From: Talpa occidentalis | Taxonomy: Eukaryota; Chordata; Mammalia; Eulipotyphla; Talpidae | NCBI RefSeq assembly: GCF_014898055.3 | Contig: NW_023604295.1 | Coordinates: 95,991,591 to 96,055,590, forward strand | DNA: 64,000 nucleotides | Direction: 5' to 3' | Shown here: positions 22,561-35,960 of the stretch, one piece after another | Position numbering within the stretch: the first letter of the stretch is position 1 | Layout: each line of letters starts with the position of its first letter | Notes under the pieces: generated by a model | The model's database searches: none | The model's input: the letters and a program-made list of their open reading frames with translations, nothing else | Told to the model about the DNA's origin: nothing | Made by a program: the position numbers and the translations under genes

Positions 22561-25500
22561 TCCCTCCACATGCCTATTGTGTCCAACCCTTTTCTCAAGA
22601 ACATAGAGCCAGGGGATGCATTCCGTTTTAGGGTTAGACCCGTGTCAGCTGGGTTTCTCCCTATACCCTATCATCATGGGACATAGAATGCCTCCTTTTC
22701 TCTTACATTAAGTTCAAAAGCCTTATATGTCAGCAGGGTTTTTTAGTTAGAAGGTGTATGGTGGCCACATCAGGGATCTCCAGTTGTGGATTCTTCCCCA
22801 GGGTCTGACCCTAGACACAATCAAAGGCCTGAGTCTACCTGGCATCTCAGCAACCAAGCCTGATCTGAGCAATCAAGCCTGAGCCAAAGACCATGACATG
22901 ACTCTGCCTTAACATTTAGTCTAGCAGTTGATTCTAACCACTGCATTCCTCAGCACCACGGCAGTGGGCTGCTTAATGCTTAACAAGATGGTTTTTTCCC
23001 AAGGATGCTGATAATATCCAGGCCTAATGAATAGCCAGGGGCCATTTTAAAAAGAAAACACAGAAAAGAGCAAGGAAGTTTATCGATAATCCTGTGACTA
23101 ACTGCCCCTAGAAATGCTGGTTCTTCCCGGACTGAAGAAATCATATCCTGGCATTTCTTCCTTTGATATATAGTCTTCCTTCACTCTAGGGTACTAACTG
23201 CCATTCTCCTGTGGTGATGCCACATAAAAACAAAGGGTTTCCTTTTTGGGAAACAATCCATGGTTCAGAGTTTGACTTTCTGAGCAGCCAGTGATATGAC
23301 CCAGTAGGTCAGTAACACCATGGGCTGAGAAGCAAAGGGAAACTGAGGCTTGGAAAAAGCAGTATAATTTGACATTCTTGGGCACGGCACTTTCTATCAG
23401 CACTGCTTTCCCTCCATCACCACTGGCTGCAACTTGTATTTTATGGAGAAGCAAATGCCCTGAGTGATGTCACTTAAAAACAAAGATTGACACCTTGCGG
23501 TCTTTAATTCCAAGGGAATGTCTGCATTATTTACCAATTGACTCCTCGATCCTCCTCAGGGGCAGTGCTTTAGCCCCAGGGTTCTATAATCATGTTAGAA
23601 ATATTTCCACTATCACGATGCTCATCCAAAAATAAATAAATATCAGCACCTTCACAGATGTTTCCTTATTTGCCAAAGGAGAAAGAAGATAAACACAGTT
23701 ATTGTGACTCACAATATTTGTGTAAAAGGCACCACACTCGAGTCTTCCTGAGTACTCCCAACAATAATATTTTGGGAACTTTAATTTTTTATCTCCGATG
23801 GCTTCAGGCCACTTTGATTTAGCTTGGGGCTTTTCCCCCAATATTAACACGGAAGGTAAGTCAGAAGAGTGTTGGGGATGATCTAGTGCTTCCAGGAATA
23901 GCCTTCTCCTTCAGCCATGGAGACCAGTGGCATCAGGGAGAGCGCCATGGAGGCATCTGGATACCCCTGGCCACCATCTCACCAACCAGTGACTAACTCA
24001 GATCCTGGAAGTCTCTTTGATGTCCCCCCACCTCCCAGCTGTGTCTCAGAAGGTCTGGATTGGGGCCTGAACATTTGCATTTCTGCCAAGTTCCCAGGTG
24101 ATGCTGATACTACCAGTCCTGGGACCTCACTTTGAGAACCACTAGTCTAATGTTCCTCTGTCTTTTCACAGCTCCCTAAAATATTGGCACACAGTTGCAG
24201 AATTGACTTGCAGAGGCATGAGAAGAGACACTTCCTTGGAAATTTGCACTTAAACAGGGATGCCCTTAAAAATCCCTTGTGAAATTTGCACCCAAGTATA
24301 GAGCAATAAGAAAGACCATTTTGCTGGTTCTTAGGCAAGGGTTAAAGGAGAAAATCTCAAGGGCTCAGGAGTTTGGCAACAGTCTGGAAGGTACCCAGAT
24401 CTGGTCACTTCCTGGACATCACTCTGCTTGGAGAAGTTTATTCTGGATCCTCAGTGTCTGCCTGAAACTTAGGGTGTCTGAACCCAGTTCACAGGACTAA
24501 GAGAGAACAGGGCCTTATCCTGAGACCTGAGCTTTTGGGGCTGAATCTTTCTGGACTGTTTGAGAGAGCATTTACCATCTCACTGGAAAGCTCTATCAGT
24601 GAACTAGGCCTATGCAACAAGTGTAACCTTGGGATGTTCAGTGAGCCTGAGACCTGGACCTGTGCAAGCAGACTTGACTGGTGGCTTCCCGAGGAGCTGA
24701 GGTAGACAGTGCGGAGAAGACTTCAGGCTTAATAGGGTAGGGGTGACTGAGACCCTGTGACAGCTCAGCTCAGTGCCCGGTGTCTGGCTCCAGCAGACAA
24801 GGCACCGTGCAGCTCTCAGGGCATGTGGAGGTTGACTTATAGGCTGCAGACCCTGGTGCTGCCTCCTGGACCGTCCTTGGACAGGAAAGAATGAGTGGGG
24901 CCATTCTCCTACTGGGAAGTGGAGCTAAGTCTGGGATACTGAAAGCAGATCATCTTCTCTGTTGCAAGAATTTAAAGGGACCCTGGACCTCTCCTCAGCT
25001 AACCTGGTACCTCATACTATGCCTATTCTTTTCTCCACGATAGGAACTTGGATTTGAGGACCTAGAGATTAGAAATCTTCGATGAAAAGTGCCATCCTTT
25101 ACCTTTGACCAAATATTTTTGATTCCACACAACCTAATGAAGGAAGCAGGGGCCTTTGTTAGCAATTCAGAGGATTGGAGATTGTTGCTGGCGGAGAACT
25201 TGCTTTAAGCTGATGTGATAGCAAGGAAAGGAGCCAGGACACCTGATTCCCTTGTCCTGTCTGAGACACACCTACACCAGCCTGGATTTTGGATTTCATT
25301 GATGGAACATATAGGCAGAAAGTCTGCTCAGAGATGCTCAGGGGGCCAAGTCCTCACTTAGCCAGAGCTTACCCAGGGGGAAGGGACCTGAGCTGAAGCC
25401 GTGTCTGCTGAGGGGAGGAGTGGTCTGTAGCAGAGGGAAGCCTCTGGAAGGGCGGTTGGGCCCCCTTGGGCCTGCTTGTCAAAGTACCTTCCAGGGTCTG

Positions 25501-26470
25501 ACAGTTGCTGAAGTGAAAGCCTACATCATCCCCAACATTCTCCTCACTTACCTTTGGTGTTAATACTGGGGGGAAAAGCCCAAGTTAAATCCAAGTGGCC
25601 TGGAGCCCTTAGAGAGTAAAAAATCTTGACTCCAATACAGCCCCTTCCCCCAGCTCTTCTCCACACCCCATTTACTGCAGGGATGAGAAACAAAAATCAG
25701 TGAATTTTGGCACTGTACTAACAGCGGTATAGAATTTAAGATATGCAAGTCACACACTTATGTCCCTCCTACGGTTTAGTTCTCTATTTGTAAGTTTTCA
25801 CATATTTCTCAATATGCAAATAAAATGCTTGCAGAGTGATTAGATTTAAGCATTATGATCTCTTAACAAGTCTCTAATTCTAGACATTGAAGTAAAATAA
25901 AATGTGCTAAACATTGCCAAGAAGTAAGTAAATTGTAAATACGAGTAAGTTGTGAAAACTAATTTGAGATGGTAAAGACTTTGCTTCATTTTCTCACCAC
26001 AAATTAAGCATTTTGGGTTTTCTTATAAACCACCACCCAAAACATGCAGTTGAGTCCTCACATGTTCATGACACTATTGATGGTTACAGGTTTTAATTTT
26101 TTCTCTGTTCCCCATAATTATGATGAGAGGGGCTGGGGAGAGGCTTGCTGTATGAAATAAAGCCAGTACCCCAGATGTGGCGGAAATGCCTGGACCTGGC
26201 CTCATCTTCTTTGATCACTAGAAGGGCTGACATCACCCAAAATGTCCTCTGACATAACATGACTGTACGTCCCTCGGCTCCTAGTTTGAGTCCAAATAAG
26301 GATCATTTTCACACCATCTTCACTGCCAGCATCACTGTTTTCAGGCTTTTTTGTCTGTGAACTGCAAAAAGACAAACTGAAGCATATTAAAAGTTGAGTA
26401 AAAACCTATTTGAATCAGGCAGTACCAAGCCAGAAATGGTTAGGAGTGCCCTGCTGACAGGAGCCAACGA
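22561..26470. other. Mostly unique, gene-free stretch
   Basis: I see no exon with matching splice sites. The 24030-24145 part (GAACATTTGCATTTCTGCCAAG...GAGAACCACTAG) resembles the 3' half of an ancient hAT transposon of MER3 type. The remainder has no recognised repeat. Confidence 0.4.
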
Positions 26471-26477
26471 GATTTTT

Positions 26478-26702
26478 TTTTTAAAGATTTATTTATTTAT
26501 ACAAGCACTGGGTACAGTCAGAAGCACAGGAGGGTGAGAGAATTCACCAGAGCCAGAGCGGGGAACAGAACAGGCAGACTGATGAAGTACACTGCTGAGT
26601 GGAGCAGCAGGCGCAGCAGGAGAGGTCTGCGTGCCATGTGGGACCCTTGCCCGGTGGTCAGGGATCAAACCAGCGGCGTTGCACCACCAGGGGAGGCCCC
26701 CA
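26478..26702 (-). mobile_element. tRNA-SINE with deletion in head
   Basis: Antisense copy. The head is shortened (AACCAGCGGCGTTGCACCAC joins directly). The flanking GAGATTTTT on both sides is a probable TSD. Confidence 0.85.
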
Positions 26703-27189
26703 GTGAGAGATTTTTAAAGGGAAAGGATAGAAGCAAAATAAAGAAGAGGACAATGATGACGATTTGTTCTACTCTGACTCCATAATACAGTTTGACTAGG
26801 TTTTAAGCAGATGAATAAACCAATGACTAGAAAAAATATTCTAAACTTTCATTTGCAGTGACTCTTCATGCTTAGCTTAAGCCTAAGGAGACTTTGCAGC
26901 AGACCTCAGACCACAGCTTTTGGGCTGACTCCAGTGCTTTACCACACAGAGCACAAGGGGAGTCATGTGTTAGGATGATTGTTTAGTCGTTCCTTCATCC
27001 CACAGCATTTCTTGAGCCTACCATGTGCTCTTCTCACAGTCAGATGAATCCAAAGGTGACTGATTTGGTGTTCATTATACCCATGGTGAGTTACTAAGTG
27101 TTTTCGTTGCTCAAGTAGATTTTCTGGTTTCCCAGTTTTCCTATGCCACTCTTGTATCATGGTTACAGATTCTATACTTCCAGTTTCTT
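26703..27189. other. No gene recognised
   Basis: Part near 26985-27035 is L2-like in wording (CTTGAGCCTACCATGTGCTC) but too short to assign. Confidence 0.3.
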
Positions 27190-28060
27190 ACTGTTTCACT
27201 TTAGTAAATCAAATTTTATTATTATTTGTTTACATAATTAGGTAATTTGGGGGGCACCTCTTTACAATCAACATGCACATGATTCACTCTTTGCCACCTC
27301 AGCTCCCGAGACACTGCCACTACACTCTCACCTGCTCTCCCGTGATCCCTGCACCTTCTCTCCTAAGACCTACCTCTTGTAACCACCCCACTGTGGCCTC
27401 TCTACCACTTCAGGCCTCTCTACAGGTGTGTGTATGGCCTCTCTATGTACCTGTGTGTGTATGAAAGAATTGGGTAAGGCAGGCCTGGACGCTTGGCCCC
27501 TATCACAAGGCGGCCTGGGACGCTTCGGTAGCCGTTGACTGTATGGCCATCCATGGTCTGAGGTGGTCTGGGAGTAGCTTGGAAATTATACCAAATTATA
27601 CCAAGTACCTGCACAGAAAGTCCTCCCTGTATGGCCAACATGTCCCTTCCTGTTCACCATAAAAACTAATTACCCTTTGTCTTCCCTGGACCACGCTTCT
27701 CCTGCCATTGTCACATATCAATCATACTTGTTCATTGCTGACAATAAAAAGTGAGAGGGCTGCTCACTGGGCAGTAGAGTCTTGTCTCGCAAACCTGCTC
27801 CACGACTTCCCCTCAAACATGTCCCTGGGAGTCTGCTGGAGTGTTCCTGACCACTAGAGCCCATTTCTCTCAGAGGTTTACAGTTATATTTGTTGCATTT
27901 TGCTAGTTTGTTTTCTTTGGGTATTCATAACCCAAAACTATCCAGTAACTGCCTCTTACTTTCTGATTTATTTCACTGAGCTTATCACCCAATGTTCCAT
28001 CCACATTGTTGAAAAACACATCATCTTTTTAAAAATTTGAGTGGTATTGTAAGGACATTC
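27190..28060 (-). mobile_element. Old L1 3' region, antisense, split
   Basis: Antisense old L1 3' UTR text on both sides of the LTR candidate (left 27190-27455, right 27870-28060 with TTTCACTGAGCTTATCACCC). Confidence 0.4.
27462..27815 (+). mobile_element. Solo LTR candidate (ERV-like)
   Basis: About 350 bp starting TGAAAGAATTGGG and ending CCCCTCA, with a TATA-like CATAAAAAC near 27659 and a poly(A) signal AATAAAA near 27744 followed by a GC-rich end, the layout of a retroviral LTR. No coding region accompanies it, so it would be a solo LTR. No clear TSD was found, so both edges are uncertain. Confidence 0.45.
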
Positions 28061-28859
28061 ATTGTTGACTAAACTTAAAGCCTGGTTGACTATTTGTGAT
28101 CATTGGTTTGTTTTGTAACCTTGAGGCATTCACAGGTTTAGATTTTGGTTGGTTTACCCAGGTTACCATGGCACTAGAGGCCCTTTCAGTCTAAGGGGCC
28201 TCCTTTTCAAATTAATATCTAGGCAGAATATGCTGGGTTCTTTGTCTACACTAGCCTGTTTCATATAGAAATCATTAATCTCATTAATGGCCAGGACTCT
28301 CTTCTATTAATTCCTCAGATGATGGAAGGTGGATAATGCAATCTACAGGATTAAGGGAGCTAAATTGGCCCATGGTTGTATAGCACTGGGGTAGGGCCGG
28401 GAACATTCTATTAGGAAGGGTCCACTGAAGTAAATTATCTACACAAATAGATGGCACAGGGGTGGGATTAGGAGGTGGGGGCGGTAAGTGGAAAAGATGT
28501 TAGCTTTGTCTGGTATTGAACCTGTAGAAGAATCCTCAGATTACCCTGATCTAGTCTCCAGCTTGAACATGAGCAATCTGACAATGAATTAAACATGGAT
28601 ATCACAGAGGCAAAGAGAACACCCAAAATTTCGAATATAAAAAGATGTACATCCAGACTTCATTGTCAAATTGTCAAAAAACAAAGATAATGAAAAACTT
28701 ACATAGTAAGCAAGGAAAAAACAAATTACAAAGGTTCCCAAATTAGGATTTCCCAGAACTTCAGCCGAGACACTCTTCATATTCTTCATGCAAAAAGAGA
28801 GTGGAAGGAAGTGTTCACAATCCTATAAAACTAGAACTGCCACCATAGAATACTCTAAC
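28061..28859. other. No gene recognised
   Basis: Unique-looking sequence. No exon or repeat identified. Confidence 0.35.
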
Positions 28860-29704
28860 CTGCAAAATTACCAAGTATGAAGGTGAAATAAAGGTTTTCC
28901 CAGACATACAGAAGTTAATCAAGTTTATCACCACTAGACCTGTCCTTCAAGAAATACTGAAAGGAATACTTCTACACAAAAAAGAAACACAAATTCCTGA
29001 GCAAAATAATAGCACCATTGTTGCAACAAAATAAGATAAGCAAGAGCAAGGAGTCAACAGCAAACCAGTACTGAAGAAATGGACAGAACCAGTATAGTTA
29101 AATATCAGAGTACAGATACCAGCTCATAAAGAACTTAAGACATAGGAATTTAAGTAAAACCCCATGGTAACCACTATGCGAAACTTGAAAATCAAGACCC
29201 ACAAAGAAACAAAGAAATTGATACAGAAATACTAAGGAAAGCCATCCAGAAAGAGCAGAGAGAAACTAATAGAAACAACAGAAAAGTAAAACAATCAAAT
29301 ATCAAACACAAAATGACTGATGATAAATTGAAATAGTTCAATCATCACTGTAAATGTGACTAGTCTGAATTTACCAATAAAATACAGATTAACAATGCAG
29401 TGAATAAGTTTCAGCCACCGCTACTATGTTTGCAAGAGACCCATTTAAAACCAAAAGACAAAAACAAACTAAAAAGCTGGAGCAAGTTTATATATGCTAA
29501 CAATTTAAAAAGAAAAGAAGACACTGCTATTCTCATATCAGACAAACTAGACTTTGAACAGAGACAAAGATGGATATTATATAGTGTCCAAGGGAAAAAT
29601 TCACCAAGAAGATATAACTGTTATTAATATTTATGCACACAAGACAGGAGCACCTAGTTACACAAAGCAACTATTAGCATCTAAAACATATCAACATAAA
29701 TAGT

Positions 29705-29978
29705 TGTTTTTTAAAAAAGATTTATTTATTTATGCATACAAGAGCTGGGGTACAGGCCAGAGATGCAGGGGGTGAGAGGATTCACCAGAGACAGAGTGGG
29801 GAGCAGAACAGGCGGATTGACTGAAATACACAGCTGAGGGGAGCAGCAGGCGAGTCGGGAGCGGTCTGCTGCGCCATGTGGGTAGCTCCCTGACCGGCCG
29901 GGGATCGAACTCATGCTGCAGAGGCTGCAGATTGCTTCATAGTGCGGTGCTTAACCCCTGGTGCCACCAGGGAGGCAC
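29705..29978 (-). mobile_element. tRNA-SINE in old L1
   Basis: Antisense full-length copy. Exact TSD AACATAAATAGT at 29693-29704 and 29979-29990. Confidence 0.95.
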
Positions 29979-30076
29979 AACATAAATAGTAATTATCATA
30001 GACACTAACATACCACCGACATGAAGGGGTAGATCATTCAGACAGAAAAATTAACAAAGAAATTAAAGGCCTTACC

Positions 30077-32008
30077 ATCTATGACAAGCCAACAGCCAGT
30101 ATCATTCTCAATGGTGAAAAGCTGAAAGCAATTCCATTAAGATCTGGAACAAGACAAGGATGTCCACTCTCACCACTGCTTTTCAATATAATACTGGAAG
30201 TCCTAGCCAGAGCAATAAGACAAGAGAAAGACATCCAAGGAATCCAAATAGGAAAAGAAGAAGTCAAACTATCACTATTTGCAGATGATATGATAATATA
30301 CATAGAGAACCCCAAAATCTCCACAGAAAAACTAATTCAACTCATCAATCAATTCAGTAAAGTGGCAGGATACAAAATCAACACGCAAAAGTCAGTGGCC
30401 TTCCTATACACAAACAATAAATCTGAAGAAGAAGAAATCAAAAAAACCACCCCTTTTATTATCGAAACAAAAAAAATCAAATATTTGGGAATAAATCTAA
30501 CAAAAGAGGTAAAGGACCTATACAAAGAAAACTATAAAACACTGTTAAAAGAAATAGAAGAAGACACAAAGAAATGGAAAGACATCCCCTGCTCATGGAT
30601 TGGAAGAATAAACATTATTAAAATGGCCATCCTACCAAAAGCAATATACAGATTCAATGCTATTCCAATCAAAATCTCAATGGCATTCTTCAAAGAAATA
30701 GAACAATTATTGATGAAATTCATATGGAATCACCAAAAACCCCGAATAGCCAAAGCTCTACTGAAAAAAAAAGAAGGAAATGGAGGCATCACACTCCCAG
30801 ACTTCAAACTATACTACAAAGCCATAATCATCAAAACTGCATGGTATTGGAACAAGAACAGACATACAGACCAATGGAATCGAATAGAAAATCCAGAAAT
30901 AAACCCACAGATTTATGGTCAACTAATCTTTGACAAAGGAGCAAAGACTATGCATTGGAGCAAAGAAAGTTTGTTCAATAAATGGTGCTGGGAAAACTGG
31001 GTCGCTACATGCAAAAGAATGAAGCTTGACCACTACCTCACACCATACACAAAAATCAACTCAAAATGGATTAAAGAACTAGACATAAGACCTGAAACCA
31101 TAAAATACATAGAAGGAAATATAGGCGAAACACTACGGGATTTGCACATCAAAGACATCTTTACAGACACATCACCCAAAGCAGTGATAGTGAAGACAAA
31201 GATAAACAGCTGGGACTACATCAAATTAAAGAGCTTCTGCACAGCAAAAGAGACAATAACAAAAACAAAGAGAAACCCCACCAACTGGGAGAACATTTTT
31301 GCACACAACACTAATGATAAAGGACTGATCACAAAAATCTGCAAAGAGCTGATGAGACTCAGCAACAACAAAGAAAATAATCCAGTCAAAAAATGGGCAG
31401 AAGAGCTAAAAAGAAACTTCTCTGAAGAGGAAATGCAAATGGCCAACAGACATATGAAAAAATGTTCAACATCACTTGTAATCAGGGAAATGCAAATCAA
31501 AACTACCATGAGATACCATCTCACACCAGTGAGAATGGCACATATTAAAAAAACTAGCAACAACAAATGTTGGCGAGGATGTGGAGAAAAAGGAACTCTT
31601 GTGCACTGTTGGTGGGAGTGCAAACTGGTCCAACCACTATGGAGAGCTGTGTGGAGATTTCTGGACCTACTAAACATAGAGCTTCCATATGATCCAGCAA
31701 TTCCACTCCTAGGTATTTACCCAAAGGACACAGAAACATCAATTCCAAAGAGCACCTGCACCCCTATGTTTATAGCAGCACTGTTTACAATAGCTAAGCT
31801 TTGGAAACAACCCAAATGCCCAAAAATAGATGACTGGATCAAGAAGATGTGGTACATATATACCATGGAATATTACTCAGCATTCAAAAAAGATAAACAC
31901 ATGCAATTTGCAGCAACATGGATGGCACTGGAAGGGATCATGCTCAGCGAAATAAGCCAAAAAGAAAAAGAAAAATACCGGATGGTCTCACTCATAGCAG
32001 GAATCTAG
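30077..32008 (+). pseudogene. L1 ORF2 C-terminal part, frame open
   Basis: The frame is open for 643 codons to a TAG at 32006-32008, but the 5' third of ORF2 and all of ORF1 are missing, so it cannot be a functional element. The RT active-site motif FADD is at 30278-30289. Upstream lies [16 protein letters not shown], typical of non-LTR reverse transcriptases. The C-terminal cysteine-bearing region ([18 protein letters not shown]) lies near 31569-31623. ORF2 normally supplies endonuclease, reverse transcriptase and a C-terminal RNA-binding region for retrotransposition, and is used in trans by SINEs. No translation start belonging to the element is present. Confidence 0.9.
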
Positions 32009-32094
32009 AAAACTTAAATAAGGGACCAGGAAAATGAATATAAGAAAGTGAAAATCAAAATCAACAAAAAAACTATGAACCAGAGACACTTTTT

Positions 32095-32118
32095 GGGGGG
32101 TGGGGGGGCGGGAGGGGA
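32095..32118 (+). other. G-quadruplex-like tract in L1 3' UTR
   Basis: GGGGGGTGGGGGGGCGGG followed by AGGGG: four G-runs separated by single bases. Many mammalian L1 3' UTRs carry such a G-rich tract. Its complement is seen in the antisense L1 at about 62485-62505. Confidence 0.8.
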
Positions 32119-32179
32119 AGGATTGGGGTCAGAATGGGGCGTTTGCAATTGTATGGGGAATATAAAAATAAAATTTAAT

Positions 32180-32220
<41 letters not shown>

Positions 32221-33036
32221 AATTAAAGGCCTTAAATGAAATGTTTAACAGATGGATTTAAAACAGATGGACAGTGAAAAGAGATTTCCATCCCAAAATA
32301 ATAGAAAACACTTCTCTAGTGCACATGGAACTCCAGATCATATGCCAGGACATAAAACATGTCTCAGAAAATATATGAAAATAGAAATTATAGCAAGCAT
32401 CCTCACAGACCATAATGCTATAAAACTAGAAAATAACCACAAAAAAGAACTGGAATAAACCAAAACATGTGGAAACTAATCAAAATGCTTCTGAACAACT
32501 CCTGGGTCAATGAAGAAATCAAAGAGCACAAAAAGTATCCAGAGACAAGTTACCAGACTCTTTGGGATGCTCTAAAAGCAATACTAGATGGGAAGTTTAT
32601 AGCAATGAAGTCCCATTTAAAAAAAAACAAAAACAAAAACAAAGAAAAATCTCAAACAATCTAACTCTGCAGCTGAAGGAACTAGAAGAAGAACAAAAGC
32701 ACCCAATGCCAGTAGAAGGAAAGGAATAAAAATCTGAGCAGAAATAATTGAAATAGAAAAAAAGACAGTCCAAAAGGCCAGTGAAACCACAAGTTGGTTC
32801 TTTGAAAAAATAAACAAAATTAACAACCATGAGGTAAGCTTATAAAGAGCGAAAACACAAATAAATATAATCAGAAATGAAAGAGGTAACATTATAAAAG
32901 ATACAGCAGAAATACATAGGATTATAAGGAACTATTACAAAAGTCTCTAGAAAAACTGGATGACCTAGGAGAAATGGGCGAATTTTAAGACTGATACAAC
33001 CTCTCAAGAATGAATTAGGATGAAACAGACAGCTTA

Positions 33037-33352
33037 GGGCCTCCCCGGTGGCGCAGCGGTTGAGTGCTGGGTTACGAAGCTGCGCGCAGCCTCTGCAGCG
33101 CCGGTTCGATCCCTGGCTGCTCCCCGGCCACCGGAGGAGGGTCCCACATGGCGCGCAGACCTCTCCTGCCGCCCGCTGCTCCCCTCAGCAGTGTACTTCG
33201 GTCCTTCTGCCTGCTCTGCTCCCCGCTCTGGCTCTGGTGTATTCTCTCACCCTCCCGCGCTTCTGACTGTACCCAGTGCATGTATAAACAAAAAACAAAC
33301 AAACAAATAAAATAAATAAAGCATGCCTCTAATAAAAAAAAAAAAAAAAAAA
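33037..33352 (+). mobile_element. tRNA-SINE, young, with extra 3' tail
   Basis: Exact TSD GAAACAGACAGCTTA (33022-33036, 33353-33367). Well-preserved body. The tail ATAAACAAA...AAATAAAGCATGCCTCTA plus A tract matches the SINE at 17730. Confidence 0.95.
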
Positions 33353-35960
33353 GAAACAGACAGCTTAAAGAGTACAATCACAAGCTCCCGAACTAAAAGA
33401 GTAATAAAAAATTTCCCCAAGAACAAAAGGTCAGGACCAGATTGGTTTCTCCACCAAATTCAACCAAACCTTCAAAGATGATCTACTATCTATCTTATTA
33501 CAACTCTTCAAAAAATCAAAGAGTGGGGGAATATCCCAATACATTCTATGAGACCAACATTACCATGATACCAAAACAAAACAAAGGCAGTAGAAAAAAA
33601 GAAAATTACAGACCAATATCTGTGATGAACATAGATGCAAAAATCCTGAACAAAGTCCTAGCAAACCAAATACAGCAACATATCAAGAGAATTGTCCACC
33701 ACCATCAAGTAGGCTTCATCCTAGAGAAATAAGGTTGTTTCAACATATGCAAATCATTGTCATTCATCATATCTACTAAAAGGAAGTAAAAACGACACGG
33801 ACATCTCAACAGATGCCATACAAGATTTGACAAGATTCAACACCTATGTATGAGGGAAAAAAAAAAAAACAACACTCAATAAAATGGAAATAAATGGAAT
33901 TTATCTAAACATTATAAAAGCAAAACCTGCAGCATATGTCCTACTCAATGGTGAAAAGCAAAGCTGAAAGCATTCAAACTATCAGGTACAAGACAAGGAT
34001 GTCCACTAACAACATTACTATTCAACACAGTATTCTAAGTCCTACCTGAAGCAATTAAGCAAGAAAAAGACATAAAAGGAATCCAAATTGGAAAAGAAGT
34101 AAACTGTAGCTATTTTCAGATGACATGTTAATATACTTATAGAAAGCAAAAGAGTCTACCAAAAAACTAAGAAGTAATAAATGAATACAGTAAAGTGACA
34201 GGATACAAAATAAGTACACAAAATCAGTTGCATTTCTATATACAATGTATCAAAAGAAAAGGAAATAAAGAATACAATCCCATTTACAATCATCCCAAAA
34301 AAGAATGAAATTCCTGGGAGTAAACCTAACAAATGAGGTAAATGACTTGCATATGGAAAACAACAACACTCTGTTAAAGGAAATAAAAAATGACACATAG
34401 AAATGGAAAGATATTCCATGCACATGGACTGGAAGAATTAACATTATTAAAATGGCCACATTACCCAAAGCAATTTGCAGATTCAATGCAATAGCTAATC
34501 AAAATACCGATGACTTTTTTCCAAGGAAATGGAACAATTATAAAATTTATATGGAACCACAATGGGCCGCAAATAGCTAAAGCAATCCTGAGAGGAAAAA
34601 AAAATGGAGATAGCAACTTCCTAACTTCAAACTATTATTATACAGCAAGCAACAACAATGACAACAGTATGTTTCTGGAACAAAACAGAAACTCAGACCA
34701 GTGAAGAATAATTAAAAGCCCAGAAATAAACCCACACAAAAATGGACAGCTAATCTTTGACAAAAAGAGCTATGACCATACAACGGAGAAAAAATAGCCA
34801 CTTTAAAATAAACAGTGTAGGGAACCATGGATAGATACACACACAAAAATGAAATAAGATGCATACTTAACTCCATACACAAATATTAATTCAAAAGGTA
34901 ATAAAGATGTGAATATAAGAACCAAAACCATATTGTACTAGAAAGAAAATAAATAAAGGGGACATAATACATCTACCACAAAGATGTAATTGGGACTCAA
35001 CTCCAAGGGCAAGGGAAACAAAAGCAAAAACACAAAACACACACGCACACACACAAAAAACAATTGGGACTATATGAAATTAAAAAGGGTTTTCAAAAGA
35101 AAACCATCACTAAAACCAAAAGGCAACATACAGAATTAGGAAAAAATATTTGCACATCATACATCTGACAAGGGGCTTATCTTCAAAATGTACAAAGTTC
35201 TTACACAATCCAACAACAAAAAAACCAATCTGATCAAAAAATAGCAAAGGACCTAAACAGACACTCTTTTAAAAAAGACATTCAGAAAGACTAGACATGA
35301 AAAATTGTTCTACATCACTATTACAAGGGAAATGCCAATCAAAACCACAATGAGATGTCACATTAGCCCTGTGAGAATGGCCCATACAAAAAACAATGGA
35401 ATCAAAAATGGTTGGCAAGGTTTTGGTGAAAAAGGAACTCTTACTCACTGTGGTGGAAATACAAGTTGTTAGAGTCCCTGTGGAAAACGTTATGATTTCT
35501 TGGGAAAATAAAAATGGAAATTTTGTATAATCCAGCAATACCTCTATTAGATATTTCCCAAATATAATGAAAACTCTAATAAAAACTATTTATGCCTACA
35601 TACATAACAGCACTGTCCACAATCGCCAAACTATGGAATCAACCTAAGTGCCCTTCAACAACTGATAAAGTTGTGGAATATATACTCAATGGAATACTAC
35701 AGTGAAGAAAGAATAAATAATGGCATCTGGGACAAAATGGATAAATCTTAAGCTGATTAAATACGTAAAAAATGAACGACAGCTATCAGTGGCATATATA
35801 TAACCAAAAACATACACAGACAAAATATAGCAGTAATAAATCTTGAACTCAGTGACAGAATATAATGGTTACCAGAGAGAACAGGTGGTTTGGTGTAGGG
35901 TGAATGGAGGTTATGCACATATGGAAGAGCAAAAATATAACCACAGAAATTAAAAAAAGT

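Larger units (their letters stand above)
30075..32215 (+). mobile_element. Young 5'-truncated L1 with open ORF2
   Basis: A 2.1-kb insertion flanked by the 19-bp TSD AAAGAAATTAAAGGCCTTA (30056-30074, 32216-32234). It contains the RT-to-C-terminus part of ORF2, the 3' UTR with a G-rich tract and an A tail of about 36. The long pure A tail, exact TSD and intact frame show recent insertion by an L1 family active in this lineage. Confidence 0.97.
28860..35960 (+). mobile_element. Old near-complete L1 ORF2 region, sense
   Basis: The endonuclease start is legible near 29400-29570 (LCLQETHLKPKDKNKL, ISDKLDF), RT-region text follows around 33600-34200 ([20 protein letters not shown]), and the ORF2 C-terminal region runs to about 35700. 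Many stops and frameshifts make it a dead copy. Three insertions interrupt it: SINEs at 29705 and 33037, and the young L1 at 30075. Together they remove about 2.7 kb from the apparent length. Confidence 0.85.

Noticed and set aside
30290..32008. 572-residue open frame as a host gene
   Set aside because: It is L1 ORF2 inside a TSD-bounded, A-tailed insertion; nothing suggests domestication.
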